Numbered from the stretch's first letter, positions 32,175 to 42,449 are shown. The stretch is DNA of 64,000 nt from CALCKU01 sp964654665 (GCA_964654665.1 CAZZKV010000008.1:34632-98631), one strand, 5' to 3'. Numbers and translations: made by a program. Notes: a model not told the origin generated them from the letters alone.

Positions 32175-33983
32175 ATGATACAAAATTTTAATGTCCAAGG
32201 TGGGCCAGAATATGGCCGCGAGAACCTTCCGAAATTACGCGCTATATTAAAAAATACAGACATTGATGGATTCCTCATCCCCCATGAGGATGAATATCAA
32301 AATGAGTATCTGCCCGATTGCAATGAACGGCTAATGTGGGTTACAGGCTTTACTGGTTCGGCTGGCGCGGCCGTTGTGACGCAAGACACAGCCGCCGTCT
32401 TTGTTGATGGCCGGTATAGATTGCAAGTCCGCGCACAAGTTGACCCTGAGCTATTCAGCTATGAAACACTCGAATCCGGCGGGGTAGCAACATGGCTAAA
32501 AGATACGATTAAAAGCGGGCAACGCATAGGGTATGATCCCCGGCTACATAGCCCTATGGGTTTAAAAGCTCTGCGACGGGCTATCGAAAACGCTGGGGGT
32601 ATTTTGGTTCCAATGCCGAATAACCCGCTTGATACCGCGTGGACGGACCGCCCGGCCCCGCCTGTTACCCCCATTCACATTCAACCGGCAGAACTGGCCG
32701 GGGAAACCCATAAGGACAAACGCGCCCGTATTGGAAACGCTATAAAAGAAGCCGGATGCAACGCCGCCCTCATCACCTCTCCGGCATCAATCGCGTGGCT
32801 GCTCAATATTCGCGGCGGTGATGTTATGTGTACGCCGCTCCCGCTCTCAACCGCCGTTATTGATACAGAAGGCACAGTTGCACTTTATGTCAATCCGGGC
32901 AAAGTCACAGAGGCTATTCGTACCCATCTTGGTAAATCTGTCTCTATTCACGATGAAAGCGAACTCACCCAAGGCCTCGCTGCGCTTTCCGAACAAAAAG
33001 TTATCGTTGACCCATCCCTATCCTCCGTCTGGTATTTCGATACGTTGCGCGCAGCGGGTGCTGAGGTCATTTGCAAAGATGATCCTGTCATGCTGCCAAA
33101 GGCCTGTAAAAACACAGCCGAATTACGCGGGAGTCAAGACGCCCATAAACGCGATGCTGTGGCCTTGATACAGTTTTTACATTGGCTCGATACCGAAGCC
33201 CAATCTGGCCAATATGACGAAATTGATGCCGCGCAAAAACTGGAAGGCTTTCGCCTCGAACTTGGCACTTTAAAAGACCTAAGCTTTGAATCGATTTCTG
33301 GCGCTGGCTCTAATGGCGCCGTTGTGCATTACCGCGTCTCGACAGCGACTACGCAAAAACTGGCAAAAGACACACTGTATCTTATTGACAGCGGCGGACA
33401 ATATATGGACGGCACAACCGATGTTACCCGCACCGTACCCATTGGCAATCCGACCGCCGAAATGCGCGAACGGTTCACATTGGTTTTACAGGGCCATATT
33501 GCATTGGCTACTGCACATTTTCCCGAGGGTACAACAGGATCTAATCTGGACGCCTTGGCCCGCCTGCCGCTCTGGCAAAAGGGGCTGGATTATGACCACG
33601 GCACCGGGCACGGCGTCGGTGTTTATCTGGGCGTACATGAAGGCCCGCAACGCATTTCTAAACGACCGAATAATGTGGCTATGCGTCCCGGAATGATTGT
33701 GTCCAATGAACCCGGTTATTATAAAACCGGCGAATATGGCATCCGGATAGAGAACCTGCAATTCGTCACAGCCTTAAAAGATAGAGGCGGAGAGCGCGAA
33801 ATGATGGGATTTGAAACCCTTACCCTCGCCCCTATACATCGGGGGCTTATCGATATTGACATGCTAAGGTCTGCTGAACGCGACTATATTGATAATTACC
33901 ACAAGACTGTATGGGACCATATCAATCCGACGCTAAACGGCGATGTAAAAGATTGGCTGCGCGCCGCCTGCGCCCCGCTTTAA
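32175..33983 (+). CDS. aminopeptidase P family protein (Xaa-Pro aminopeptidase)
   Basis: 602 residues from the ATG at 32175, with GAAGG seven bases upstream; 24 more codons upstream are open but lack a site. Two creatinase-like N-terminal domains (about 15-150 and 165-305) precede a pita-bread catalytic domain (about 315-535). Metal-ligand motifs are visible: D-S-G-G-Q-Y and T-T-D-V-T-R, H-G-T-G-H-G-V-G, N-E-P-G-Y-Y and R-I-E-N-L. A C-terminal M24C-type extension follows (about 540-602). It removes an N-terminal residue preceding proline; likely cytosolic. Its last 4 bases overlap the convergent membrane-protein gene. Confidence 0.93.
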   Translation: MIQNFNVQGGPEYGRENLPKLRAILKNTDIDGFLIPHEDEYQNEYLPDCNERLMWVTGFTGSAGAAVVTQDTAAVFVDGRYRLQVRAQVDPELFSYETLESGGVATWLKDTIKSGQRIGYDPRLHSPMGLKALRRAIENAGGILVPMPNNPLDTAWTDRPAPPVTPIHIQPAELAGETHKDKRARIGNAIKEAGCNAALITSPASIAWLLNIRGGDVMCTPLPLSTAVIDTEGTVALYVNPGKVTEAIRTHLGKSVSIHDESELTQGLAALSEQKVIVDPSLSSVWYFDTLRAAGAEVICKDDPVMLPKACKNTAELRGSQDAHKRDAVALIQFLHWLDTEAQSGQYDEIDAAQKLEGFRLELGTLKDLSFESISGAGSNGAVVHYRVSTATTQKLAKDTLYLIDSGGQYMDGTTDVTRTVPIGNPTAEMRERFTLVLQGHIALATAHFPEGTTGSNLDALARLPLWQKGLDYDHGTGHGVGVYLGVHEGPQRISKRPNNVAMRPGMIVSNEPGYYKTGEYGIRIENLQFVTALKDRGGEREMMGFETLTLAPIHRGLIDIDMLRSAERDYIDNYHKTVWDHINPTLNGDVKDWLRAACAPL

Positions 33984-34477
33984 TGATCGGTCTTTTGCTG
34001 CGGCGTTAAGTGCCTCAAAGCCTTGGCACCAAACACATAAGCCAGACCAATCGCTAACACATAAAAAGATAATCCGCCATGAAAGGCGGATATCGGATCA
34101 CTCCAATTCCAATATGGCAGCATCGGAATAATAATAGCTCCGCGCACAATGAGGATAATACCAACGCCCCATAAAACCGGTTTTAAAAATGGCAGTCGCC
34201 GAATAAGCCCTGCACCCGATGCGGCGTAACCCCCCCAAAGACTGAGCAAAAGCGCAATAAGAACTGTCAACATATGGGTTAGGTAGCTACCATTATACAT
34301 GGACTGAATTAACGGCTCTGGCGCGCCGGCAAAAGCCACCCATTTGGGCCCGCCTATCAAACATAAAATATGGAAAAGTGCACCGATGCCCATAGAAACA
34401 GCCGCAAATATTAAGGCTCTACGCCCAAAATGGCTCCTATCGTCCGCATGTTTTTTCAAGAAATGAAATCCAGCCAC
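33980..34477 (-). CDS. hypothetical integral membrane protein
   Basis: 165 residues, four transmembrane segments (about 21-42, 66-86, 98-117 and 133-153), His-rich N- and C-termini. No family recognised with confidence. It starts with GTG inside the last 22 bases of ligA in a different frame, so translation is probably coupled to ligA; no ATG is available before residue 30. It is last in the minus-strand run that starts at lpxC, and convergent with the aminopeptidase. Confidence 0.65.
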   Translation of the reverse strand: MAGFHFLKKHADDRSHFGRRALIFAAVSMGIGALFHILCLIGGPKWVAFAGAPEPLIQSMYNGSYLTHMLTVLIALLLSLWGGYAASGAGLIRRLPFLKPVLWGVGIILIVRGAIIIPMLPYWNWSDPISAFHGGLSFYVLAIGLAYVFGAKALRHLTPQQKTDH

Positions 34478-36522
34478 TCATCTTCGCTCAATGTCTTAAT
34501 GCCAAGCTCGCCCGCCTTTTTAAGCTTTGAACCGGCACCCGGACCCGCAATTAGATAATCGGTCTTTGCCGAAACACTGCCGGCAACTTTCGCACCCAAA
34601 CTCTGCGCGCGCGCTTTCGCCTCGTCGCGTGAAAACCGTTCCAGTTTGCCCGTAAACACAACGGTCTTCCCCGCAACGGGACTGTCTAATGACGGGACCT
34701 GCGCATCAATTACGGTCAAGTGGTTCAACAGATTATCAATCATTATCCGGTTATTGGGCGCATTAAAAAAATCTACCAGAGAGCCAGCCGCCGCTTCGCC
34801 CATACCGTCAATAGAGATCAGATCAGCCCAATCCTCACCACTATGGTTTTTCGCAGCCAGGATAGCAGCATCCATCACGGACCAAGACAGATAATGCTTT
34901 GCGAGCAAGGCGGCATTACCCTGCCCGATGTGACGTATCCCAAGAGCATAAAGGAGACGGCTAAATTCTATTTCGCGGCGAGCCGCAATCGCCGCTTCAA
35001 GGTTATTGACCGATGTATCTCCAAACCCGTCAAGTGCCGCAATGGCTGCAAAATCCAGCGTAAAAATATCCGCAGGTTCGCGTACCCATCCTTTGTTATA
35101 AAACAACTCGATTTGTTTAGCGCCCATACCGTCAATATCAAAAGCGCGGCGAGAGACAAAATGTTTCAACCCCTCAATCGCCTGCGCCGGACATAATAAC
35201 CCGTTTGTGCACCGTCGCACAACATCGATACGGCCAGTTTTATCGTCAATATCGCGCACAGCATCGGCGCCGCAAATCGGACATATGAGCGGGAGGCTAT
35301 ACGTGTCTTCGCGTCCGGTCACATCTCCAATCACCCGCAGCACTTGGGGAATGACATCACCGGCGCGCTGTATCTCAACACGATCCCCAATACGGATTTT
35401 CAAGCGGTTAATCTCATCCTCATTATGCAAAGTCGCATTGGATACGACAACGCCGCCCACAGTAATAGGGGTAAGCCGCGCCACAGGCGTCAGCGCGCCA
35501 GTACGGCCCACTTGCACATCTATCGCTTCCAATGTGGTGATAGCTTTTTCAGCCGGAAACTTATGCGCAATTGCCCAGCGCGGAGCACGCGAAACAAACC
35601 CAAGACGATCCTGTAGAGCCAGTTCATTAACCTTATAAACCACTCCGTCAATATCATAGCCCAGAGCGCTGCGCTGTTCTGCAATCTCGCCGTAATGCGT
35701 TATCATTTGCGCAGCATTATCATGGCATTGCATTAACGGGTTTGTGCTAAACCCCCAGCGTTTAAACTGCTCAACAGCTCCCATTTGGGTCTGACTGACC
35801 GGCGTGCTAATTTCCCCCCATGTATAGGCAAAAAACTTAAGCGGGCGAGACGCTGTAATCGCGGGATCAATCTGGCGTAGTGAACCTGCGGCGGCATTAC
35901 GCGGATTTTTATAGGCCTCTTTTCCGGCTTCTATCTGCGCGGTATTCATCGCGTCAAAATCTATATGATCAATATAAACTTCGCCCCGCACTTCAAGGAC
36001 ATCCGGCCAACCTGTCCCGTCGAGCCTCTTAGGGATACTGGGCAATGTTGCCAAATTCGCTGTGATATTTTCACCAATTTGCCCATCCCCGCGTGTTGCT
36101 CCGGAAATAAGCACGCCGCCCTCATAGCGCAGAGCCGCCGATAAACCATCAATCTTTGGCTCTGCTGTAAAACTGAGTGGGGCATCGTCATCCAGACTTA
36201 AGAACCGCCGTATCCGCGCCGTAAAGTCATGAACATCGTCATCGGAAAACGCATTATCTAGCGATAGCATCGGGACGCTATGTGTAATTTTTCCAAACTT
36301 TCCAGATGGTTTTGCCCCCACTCTTTGCGCCGGACTATCCCGGCGAATAAGATGCGGAAACTGCGCTTCCAACGCCATATTCTCGCGGCGCAGCGCATCA
36401 TAATCGGCATCACTTATCGCCGGATTATTATCTTGATAATATAGCGCATCAGCAGCTTTTATTTCGCGCGCCAAATGGGCCAATCGCCGTTTAGCTTCAT
36501 CATCTGTCAGTTCTTTTGCCAC
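34456..36522 (-). CDS. ligA: NAD-dependent DNA ligase
   Basis: 688 residues, full length. N-terminal Ia domain binding NMN (Y-Y-x-x-x-x-P-x-I-S-D-A-D-Y-D), adenylation domain with the nucleophile K123 in E-P-K-I-D-G, OB fold, four-Cys zinc finger (C-P-I-C-G and later R-C-T-N-G-x-x-C-P-A-Q), helix-hairpin-helix domain, and a C-terminal BRCT domain (about 605-688, G-K-T-V-V-F-T-G-K-L). It seals nicks in replication and repair. It follows recN by 4 bp. Confidence 0.97.
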   Translation of the reverse strand: MAKELTDDEAKRRLAHLAREIKAADALYYQDNNPAISDADYDALRRENMALEAQFPHLIRRDSPAQRVGAKPSGKFGKITHSVPMLSLDNAFSDDDVHDFTARIRRFLSLDDDAPLSFTAEPKIDGLSAALRYEGGVLISGATRGDGQIGENITANLATLPSIPKRLDGTGWPDVLEVRGEVYIDHIDFDAMNTAQIEAGKEAYKNPRNAAAGSLRQIDPAITASRPLKFFAYTWGEISTPVSQTQMGAVEQFKRWGFSTNPLMQCHDNAAQMITHYGEIAEQRSALGYDIDGVVYKVNELALQDRLGFVSRAPRWAIAHKFPAEKAITTLEAIDVQVGRTGALTPVARLTPITVGGVVVSNATLHNEDEINRLKIRIGDRVEIQRAGDVIPQVLRVIGDVTGREDTYSLPLICPICGADAVRDIDDKTGRIDVVRRCTNGLLCPAQAIEGLKHFVSRRAFDIDGMGAKQIELFYNKGWVREPADIFTLDFAAIAALDGFGDTSVNNLEAAIAARREIEFSRLLYALGIRHIGQGNAALLAKHYLSWSVMDAAILAAKNHSGEDWADLISIDGMGEAAAGSLVDFFNAPNNRIMIDNLLNHLTVIDAQVPSLDSPVAGKTVVFTGKLERFSRDEAKARAQSLGAKVAGSVSAKTDYLIAGPGAGSKLKKAGELGIKTLSEDEWLDFIS

Positions 36523-36526
36523 GCCG

Positions 36527-38206
36527 CTAGGACGCTTTCATCAATTGACGGGCGGCCGCGCGTGCTTCCTGCGTTACGGTTTCACCTGCAAGCATACGTG
36601 CAATTTCCTCTTCGCGGTCATCACGGCCAATTAAACGGACATGGGTTGTTGTCTGCGTTTTATCCGATGATTTCTGTATTAAGAACTGATGATCGGCCCG
36701 GGCCGCGACCTGTGCGCTATGGGTCACAACAAAAACTTGAGCCTGTGTCGATAAGCGTGCCAATCGCCGGCCTACAGCATCGGCCACCGCCCCGCCAACA
36801 CCTTGATCAACTTCATCAAAAACCATAACAGCCGATGTACGCGCCGCCAGCGCCACCTTGATCGCCAAAGCAAACCGCGCCATTTCTCCGCCAGAGGCTA
36901 TTTTTTCAAGCGGCCCCATGGGCGAGCCCGGATTGGTGGATACTTCGAACCGTATCTTATCGCGCCCTTTTGCACTGGCAGGCGCCGTATCAAGCGAAAC
37001 GCCAAAATTGGCCCGTTCCATTTTAAGCGGTGGCAACTCTAACATCACAGCTTTGGACAAAGCCTTTGCCGATTGCTTCCGGCTATGTGTCAGCTTATCG
37101 GCGGCCCGTTCATAAGCCAGTTCGGCCTTATCCGCGGCTTGTTGCGCCTTTATGATTTCCGCATCCAAATTACTAATCTCAGCCAAATTTTCAGCAAACC
37201 GCGCTCTTAATACCGGAAGATCTTTAAGTGGTACATCAAATTTACGCGCCGCGGCCCGTAAGGCAAACAACCGTTTTTCCGTAACCTCCAAACGGCCTGG
37301 TTCAATATCAAACTGATAAGCGGCCTCGCGTACCGCTTCGCGCGCCTCTTGAGTTTCCAGCATAGCTTTTTCCAAAGCCCCGCCAGCATGGGCAAGCGCT
37401 TTGGCCGCTTTATCATTTAAATCCGGAAATTTAGCCTGCACCCGTTCGATACCGGCCAAAGCCCGCCCCAAGCGGTCTTCAAAAGCTCCATCTTCGCCTA
37501 AAGCCTCTTCTGCGGCTGATAATTCGCTAAGTGCACCTTCCGCGCCTTGTAAAAACCGGCGCTCCGCGGTCAAGGCCGCGTCCTCACCGTCTTGCGGGTC
37601 CAGCCGGTCAATTTCCGCAATCGCATGGTCAAGAAAATCAGCATCTTCAGCCGCTTTATCACGGCGCGAACACAGCCCCGCCAGATGACCTGCCATCTCT
37701 GTCATCACACCGAAAGCCTTGTTTGTTTTATTAATATCGATGCTATGATCGCCAAAACTATCGAGCATATCAATATGGGTGGCTACATCCATGAGGCCGC
37801 GGCCATCATGCTGCCCATGGACTTCAAGCAAATGTCCCCCGATTTGATTGAGCAGTTTCACACTGATAGCCGCATCATTGATAAAAGCCCGGCTGCGGCC
37901 ATCGGCGCCTATTGTGCGGCGTAAAATTAAATCCTCGCCCGCGTCAATATCGACTCCGGCTTCGCCCAGAATATGCCAAACCTTGTGACCTAGCGGAAGA
38001 TGAAAGCTGGCCGTACATTGCGCCTTATCCATTCCAGCCCGAATAAGACCGCGGTCAGATCGGGCGCCTGTCGCCATGCCTAAAGCATCGAGAATGATAG
38101 ATTTCCCTGCCCCGGTTTCGCCCGTTAATGCCGACAATCCCGGCTGCAATTCCAAAGACAGGGCATCGATCAGGACGACATTGCGAATGGACAGCCCTGT
38201 CAACAT
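36527..38206 (-). CDS. recN: DNA repair protein RecN
   Basis: 559 residues, SMC-like ATPase of double-strand-break repair. Walker A G29-E-T-G-A-G-K-S36 at the N-terminus, a coiled-coil middle (about 150-370), then the ABC signature L-E-K-I-A-S-G-G-E-M-A-R and Walker B V-M-V-F-D-E-V-D-Q-G-V-G-G. The order bamD-recN-ligA is a usual alphaproteobacterial continuation of the dcw region. Confidence 0.96.
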   Translation of the reverse strand: MLTGLSIRNVVLIDALSLELQPGLSALTGETGAGKSIILDALGMATGARSDRGLIRAGMDKAQCTASFHLPLGHKVWHILGEAGVDIDAGEDLILRRTIGADGRSRAFINDAAISVKLLNQIGGHLLEVHGQHDGRGLMDVATHIDMLDSFGDHSIDINKTNKAFGVMTEMAGHLAGLCSRRDKAAEDADFLDHAIAEIDRLDPQDGEDAALTAERRFLQGAEGALSELSAAEEALGEDGAFEDRLGRALAGIERVQAKFPDLNDKAAKALAHAGGALEKAMLETQEAREAVREAAYQFDIEPGRLEVTEKRLFALRAAARKFDVPLKDLPVLRARFAENLAEISNLDAEIIKAQQAADKAELAYERAADKLTHSRKQSAKALSKAVMLELPPLKMERANFGVSLDTAPASAKGRDKIRFEVSTNPGSPMGPLEKIASGGEMARFALAIKVALAARTSAVMVFDEVDQGVGGAVADAVGRRLARLSTQAQVFVVTHSAQVAARADHQFLIQKSSDKTQTTTHVRLIGRDDREEEIARMLAGETVTQEARAAARQLMKAS

Positions 38207-38210
38207 AAGA

Positions 38211-39068
38211 TTAGAATAAGCGCTCGCGCAAACGCCGCCAATAGGTGCGGTCTCGCGGTTTTCTAACTTCTTCGTTCAAATCGACCCCATATTCAGCCAG
38301 TAATTCATAACTATCTTCGTACCAATCGCTGGACGGATAGTTATAGCCTAGCACTGACCCGACTTTCTTGGCTTCGTTGATGACACCCAATGAAACATAA
38401 CTCTCGACAATTCGGTGCATGGCTTCTTCGACCTGTGACGTCGTATCATATTTCGTAACGACATTTTTAAACCGGCCAATCGCGGCCAAATGTTGATTAT
38501 CCCGCAAGTAAAACCGGCCAATCGCCATTTCTTTACCGGCCAAGTGATCGCGGGTAAGTTCCAGCTTGAGCCGGGAATCACGGGCATAATCACTATCGGG
38601 ATACCGACGAACAACCTGCTGTAACGCCGCTTCGGCATTGACCGTTGTTTCCTGATCGCGGCCAACGTCATAAATTTGATCGTAATAATTCATGGCAATG
38701 AGGTAATAGGCATAAGGCGTGCTATCATTACCCGGATGCAAGCTGATAAAGCGCTGCGCTGTCCCGATAGATTCTTCATAATTCGTAGATCGGTAATCAG
38801 CAAAAGCCGCCATGAGTAATGACCGGCGCGCCCAGGCGGAAAACGGATGTTGTCGTTCAACTTCTTGGAAGAATAATTTGGCCCGGTCCCAATCCCTGCG
38901 CTCCATCTGGTCAAGGCCTTCAGCATAAATCAATTCCGCCGGACGTTCGATATAAGCCAGTTTTTCCTTTTGCTTTCTGCCAAAAGAAGAACACCCCGAT
39001 AGGAAACTAGCCACTATAATAGAAGCAAGCAGTAATTTGGTCACAGATATCATCGCTGATCGTGTCAT
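38211..39068 (-). CDS. bamD: outer-membrane assembly lipoprotein BamD
   Basis: 285 residues from the ATG at 39068; a GTG three codons earlier and an ATG five codons later are alternatives. A lipoprotein signal peptide ends in L-S-G-C (Cys at about 26), then S-S-F-G-R-K-Q. The mature part holds five TPR-like helix pairs typical of BamD (F-x-E-V-E-R-Q-H-P-F-S-x-W-A-R-R; Y-P-D-S-D-Y-A-R-D-S). It is part of the BAM complex inserting beta-barrel proteins into the outer membrane. It lies 114 bp after lpxC and 4 bp before recN. Confidence 0.95.
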   Translation of the reverse strand: MTRSAMISVTKLLLASIIVASFLSGCSSFGRKQKEKLAYIERPAELIYAEGLDQMERRDWDRAKLFFQEVERQHPFSAWARRSLLMAAFADYRSTNYEESIGTAQRFISLHPGNDSTPYAYYLIAMNYYDQIYDVGRDQETTVNAEAALQQVVRRYPDSDYARDSRLKLELTRDHLAGKEMAIGRFYLRDNQHLAAIGRFKNVVTKYDTTSQVEEAMHRIVESYVSLGVINEAKKVGSVLGYNYPSSDWYEDSYELLAEYGVDLNEEVRKPRDRTYWRRLRERLF

Positions 39069-39086
39069 ATAGGTCACTCTGGCCGG

Positions 39087-39098
39087 CTCACATGTGAG
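39087..39098. repeat. 12-bp perfect palindrome in the lpxC-bamD spacer
   Basis: CTCACATGTGAG is a perfect inverted repeat in the lpxC-bamD spacer, about 20 bases before the bamD start. It could be a dimeric-regulator site or the stem of a small hairpin. No matching copy was noticed elsewhere, so the call is tentative. Confidence 0.25.
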
Positions 39099-39182
39099 TC
39101 TTTAAAAATCGAGAACATTCCATAGACGACAAAATCGATTACGAAAAGTGAGAATAGCGTAAGGCTGGGTTTTAATCGGGCT

Positions 39183-40103
39183 TTATCCGGTTTTAGACGT
39201 TGGATTGGTATCCCACAGAGGTGTGTCACTGGCTTGACCCATATTAATGAAACTCCAAGCGTCAGAATCTGCAAAAAGTGCGATCAACAAGTCATGATTA
39301 AGCGCATGACCGCCTTTAACCGTGGTCACGCGGCCTAAAATTGGACCGCCTAGATATAAATCCCCCATAAGGTCCAGTGTTTTATGACGAACAAATTCAT
39401 CAGAAAACCGTAACCCCTCAGGATTCATTACATTATCCCCGTCCACTAACACAGCATTTTCAAATGAGCCACCCTTGGACAAGCCCGCCGCTTTCAAGGC
39501 TGTAATTTCATGGGCCCTCGCAAAGGTTCGAGCTGCCGCAACACCGTCGCGAAACGAGCGTACATTGGGCGTAATTTGCAGCCGTTGGCGGCCAATCGCG
39601 GCATCAGCAAAATCGATAGTTACGTCGAGTTCCAATTGATCACAGGGTTCTATGCGCGCCCAGCTATCCCCGCGAAACACCTCTATTGGTTTGAGTATTT
39701 TAACATAACGGCGCGGCGCGGGTTGCGGCGTAACGCCAACTTGATCAATTAAATTCAAATAAGGTTCGCTACTGCCATCCATGGCCGGCAATTCAGCCCC
39801 GTCAATATCAATATAAAGATTATCGATCCCCACAGCCGCCAAAGCTGCCAATAGATGTTCGATCATAGCAACACTAACACCTGCAGCATTGGATAATGTC
39901 GTACAGTTTTTAACCCCTGTTACTGCTTCGGGTGATACCTGTATCTGATTATTCCGGTCCTCGACATCCATACGGACGAAAACAATACCGGTTCCGATAG
40001 GGGCCGGACGCATAACAAGACGGGTATGTTCACCGCCGTGCAACTCAACGCCTGCACACATAACGGGGCTATCAATCGTGGATTGTCGTTTTACCGGATT
40101 CAT
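39183..40103 (-). CDS. lpxC: UDP-3-O-acyl-N-acetylglucosamine deacetylase
   Basis: 306 residues, usual LpxC length. It catalyses the committed step of lipid A synthesis in the cytosol. The zinc ligands are clear: H83 (I-E-H-L-L), H240 (R-H-K-T-L-D) and D244, with the catalytic-base region at G-G-H266-A-L-N-H. The substrate-clamp E-L-H-G-G near residue 20 and the A-M-D-G-S motif are also present. An AGAGAG element precedes the ATG. It is divergent from the M28 peptidase. Confidence 0.97.
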   Translation of the reverse strand: MNPVKRQSTIDSPVMCAGVELHGGEHTRLVMRPAPIGTGIVFVRMDVEDRNNQIQVSPEAVTGVKNCTTLSNAAGVSVAMIEHLLAALAAVGIDNLYIDIDGAELPAMDGSSEPYLNLIDQVGVTPQPAPRRYVKILKPIEVFRGDSWARIEPCDQLELDVTIDFADAAIGRQRLQITPNVRSFRDGVAAARTFARAHEITALKAAGLSKGGSFENAVLVDGDNVMNPEGLRFSDEFVRHKTLDLMGDLYLGGPILGRVTTVKGGHALNHDLLIALFADSDAWSFINMGQASDTPLWDTNPTSKTG

Positions 40104-40202
40104 ACACTCTCTGTTAATCGGAATTATCCCTTTAAAACAACAAAAGGCCTGTTACGCAATGTTACTAAAGATGACGATTTGTTAAATTACAGTTGAGCGG
40201 TT

Positions 40203-42449
40203 ATGTCAGTAAAAACAGGACCTTTTGTGAAATATTTTAAAAACCATACCGTTTTCCTGCTCTTTACCCTTTTCATGGCTTTATTTTTCGCAGCGCATCC
40301 AACCATGCCCGGCGCCCTAAGGACGGTGAACGCCCCGGATGCCTTTCAGACCGAACGCGCCTTTAACCGGCTTGAGCGCATTTTAGGGAATGAAGCCCCT
40401 CACCCCGTCGACAGCCCCGCTAATGATCTGGTACGCCAGCGAATACAGCATGAAATCGAGCAACTTGGTTATACTCCGCTCATTCGCAACGATAGGGTCT
40501 GCAATAGTCAAAGCAGCGGATATGCCAGTTGTGCCCGTGTGAAAAACATTGTCTTTTCCAACACTCCGAACCCGACAGCCCTGCCGAATTTAATAATGGT
40601 CTCTGCCCATTATGACAGTGTTCCGGCGGGCCCCGGTGCCGCCGATGATGGTATTGGCGTGGCGAGTTTATTAGAAATAGCGGCTCATGTTAAATCCATG
40701 CCAGAGGCTCCGATCCTTTTTGTTATGACCGACGGGGAAGAAATGGGATTATTCGGGGCGAAATCATTCCTTGAGACCGACCCCTTGGCCGCCTCTGTTA
40801 AATATATTGTCAATATGGAAGCCCGCGGTGTGCGCGGCCCGGCTTTTATGTTTGAAACTAGCGTGCCTAACGGCGATGTCATGAAAAGTTTTGCCAAAAT
40901 CGCGCGTCGCCCGACCGCCAATTCCATCATGACCGATGTTTATGAACGTTTGCCCAATTCAACCGATGTAGCCGTCTATCTGCCAGCCGGTTATAAGGCT
41001 CTGAATTATGCGATTATCCATGGACTGAATTTCTATCATACGCCGGGAGATAATCTAGCCCGTCTCGATAAACGCAGCTTGCAACATATGGGAGATAATG
41101 CTCTGGCCATTGTCCGGCAATTAGCCGCTGGCCCCGAAACCAATGTATCGTCCGTTATTTTCACCGATATCTTGTCATATGGATTCGTTATTCTGCCCCG
41201 TATTATCGGACTGCCCGGGTTAATATTGATAACATTGAGCTTTATAGTCTATATAGCTGCCACCCCATTAAGACGGGATTATAAAACCCTCTTCATACCG
41301 CTTGCCGCCCTTGTAATCAGCGGTCTTTTAGGGATGTGTCTACATATGATTATTACGGCCTTACGGCCCGGCATTGCCTATTGGCAAGGCTATATTGCGG
41401 CGACCCAAGCTTGGACAATTTTAACGGCGCTTTTCAGTGTGGGATTAACGGCATATGGATTAGGGCAGAAAGAAAACGCCGACCCTGTTATAATACAGAT
41501 TAGCTGCTGGCTCTGGTTTACACTCTTCGGAATCCTGATAGCGGTTGTTTTGCCCGGCAGTTCTATCTTTTTTCTCCTACCTGCTTTACCCGCTTTTATA
41601 GGAATAATATTGGCAAAAACCCGTCCACGCCTGTCTTTTATTATGGGGGTAATCGGCGCAGGTGTTGCCTTGGGGCTATGGGGGCCTATAATGGCAACGA
41701 TCGGACATGCCTTGGGATATGGTATGGCTCCGGCTCTCATCCTTTTAATGACTATAGTTTTATGGCCCGTTTTACCGTATCTAAGCCGAAACACGCCCTC
41801 CCGATATCATCTGGCACTTCCGGCTGGCACTCTGATGACGGCTTTTTTATTCGCTTGTATATTACCCGCACATTCAAAAAATGCGCCCCAAGCCCTTAAT
41901 TTTATTCATTATAGCCAAGCCGGTCAGGATGATGGATTGATTTTATCTCGAACGGATGAACCTTTACCCGCAATTATAAAAAACAACCGAGATATCTCTG
42001 CGCCGCAAAAGATTGATCCGGCCATTAGCCGTAAGTATATCAGCTTTCCGGCCACAAAACCGGTGCAATCGGCCCCATCGCTTAATGTTGTCTCTGACAT
42101 AAAAACCAATGGCAAAAGGCATGTAACCCTCTCTATAACGGCTAAAGAGGCGAACCGGGTTGATATTTATATACCGCGCACGGCCCAACCCTCCGTTATA
42201 AAATTGGGGCGAAATACGATTAAATGGAACACAGTATCACGCGAATATGCCTTATTACGCTGCCATGGGGTAAGTTGCGACGGAACACAGATAGAGGTTA
42301 CATTGGACCAAGATAGACCACATGAATGGATTATTCACGGCATTCATTACAACTTTGCCGACCAAAGCTTATTGTCCCAAAAACCCAGCCATACAATTGC
42401 GTATCAAAATGGTGATCTTACGCTTATATCGGCGAAACAACGCCTATAA
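40203..42449 (+). CDS. M28 family metallopeptidase with multi-spanning membrane domain
   Basis: 748 residues. One N-terminal transmembrane helix (16-31) leads to an M28 aminopeptidase domain (about 45-310). Its zinc ligands and base are visible: H136-Y-D, D148 in A-A-D-D-G, E179-E180 in D-G-E-E-M-G, E206 in N-M-E-A-R-G, and H279 in Y-H-T-P-G-D-N. About 325-575 holds eight or more transmembrane segments. The remaining 170 residues form an extracytoplasmic beta-rich domain. This layout resembles the fungal vacuolar membrane protease Pff1 and bacterial relatives. The catalytic face is predicted to be periplasmic. It is the only plus-strand gene in the 34-60.6 kb block, between ftsZ and lpxC. Confidence 0.88.
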   Translation: MSVKTGPFVKYFKNHTVFLLFTLFMALFFAAHPTMPGALRTVNAPDAFQTERAFNRLERILGNEAPHPVDSPANDLVRQRIQHEIEQLGYTPLIRNDRVCNSQSSGYASCARVKNIVFSNTPNPTALPNLIMVSAHYDSVPAGPGAADDGIGVASLLEIAAHVKSMPEAPILFVMTDGEEMGLFGAKSFLETDPLAASVKYIVNMEARGVRGPAFMFETSVPNGDVMKSFAKIARRPTANSIMTDVYERLPNSTDVAVYLPAGYKALNYAIIHGLNFYHTPGDNLARLDKRSLQHMGDNALAIVRQLAAGPETNVSSVIFTDILSYGFVILPRIIGLPGLILITLSFIVYIAATPLRRDYKTLFIPLAALVISGLLGMCLHMIITALRPGIAYWQGYIAATQAWTILTALFSVGLTAYGLGQKENADPVIIQISCWLWFTLFGILIAVVLPGSSIFFLLPALPAFIGIILAKTRPRLSFIMGVIGAGVALGLWGPIMATIGHALGYGMAPALILLMTIVLWPVLPYLSRNTPSRYHLALPAGTLMTAFLFACILPAHSKNAPQALNFIHYSQAGQDDGLILSRTDEPLPAIIKNNRDISAPQKIDPAISRKYISFPATKPVQSAPSLNVVSDIKTNGKRHVTLSITAKEANRVDIYIPRTAQPSVIKLGRNTIKWNTVSREYALLRCHGVSCDGTQIEVTLDQDRPHEWIIHGIHYNFADQSLLSQKPSHTIAYQNGDLTLISAKQRL

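Noticed and set aside
40176..40195. TTAA-N7-TTGA upstream of the M28 gene as a CtrA site
   Set aside because: Second half-site mismatches and the extended consensus is absent; such partial matches are common in AT-rich spacers.
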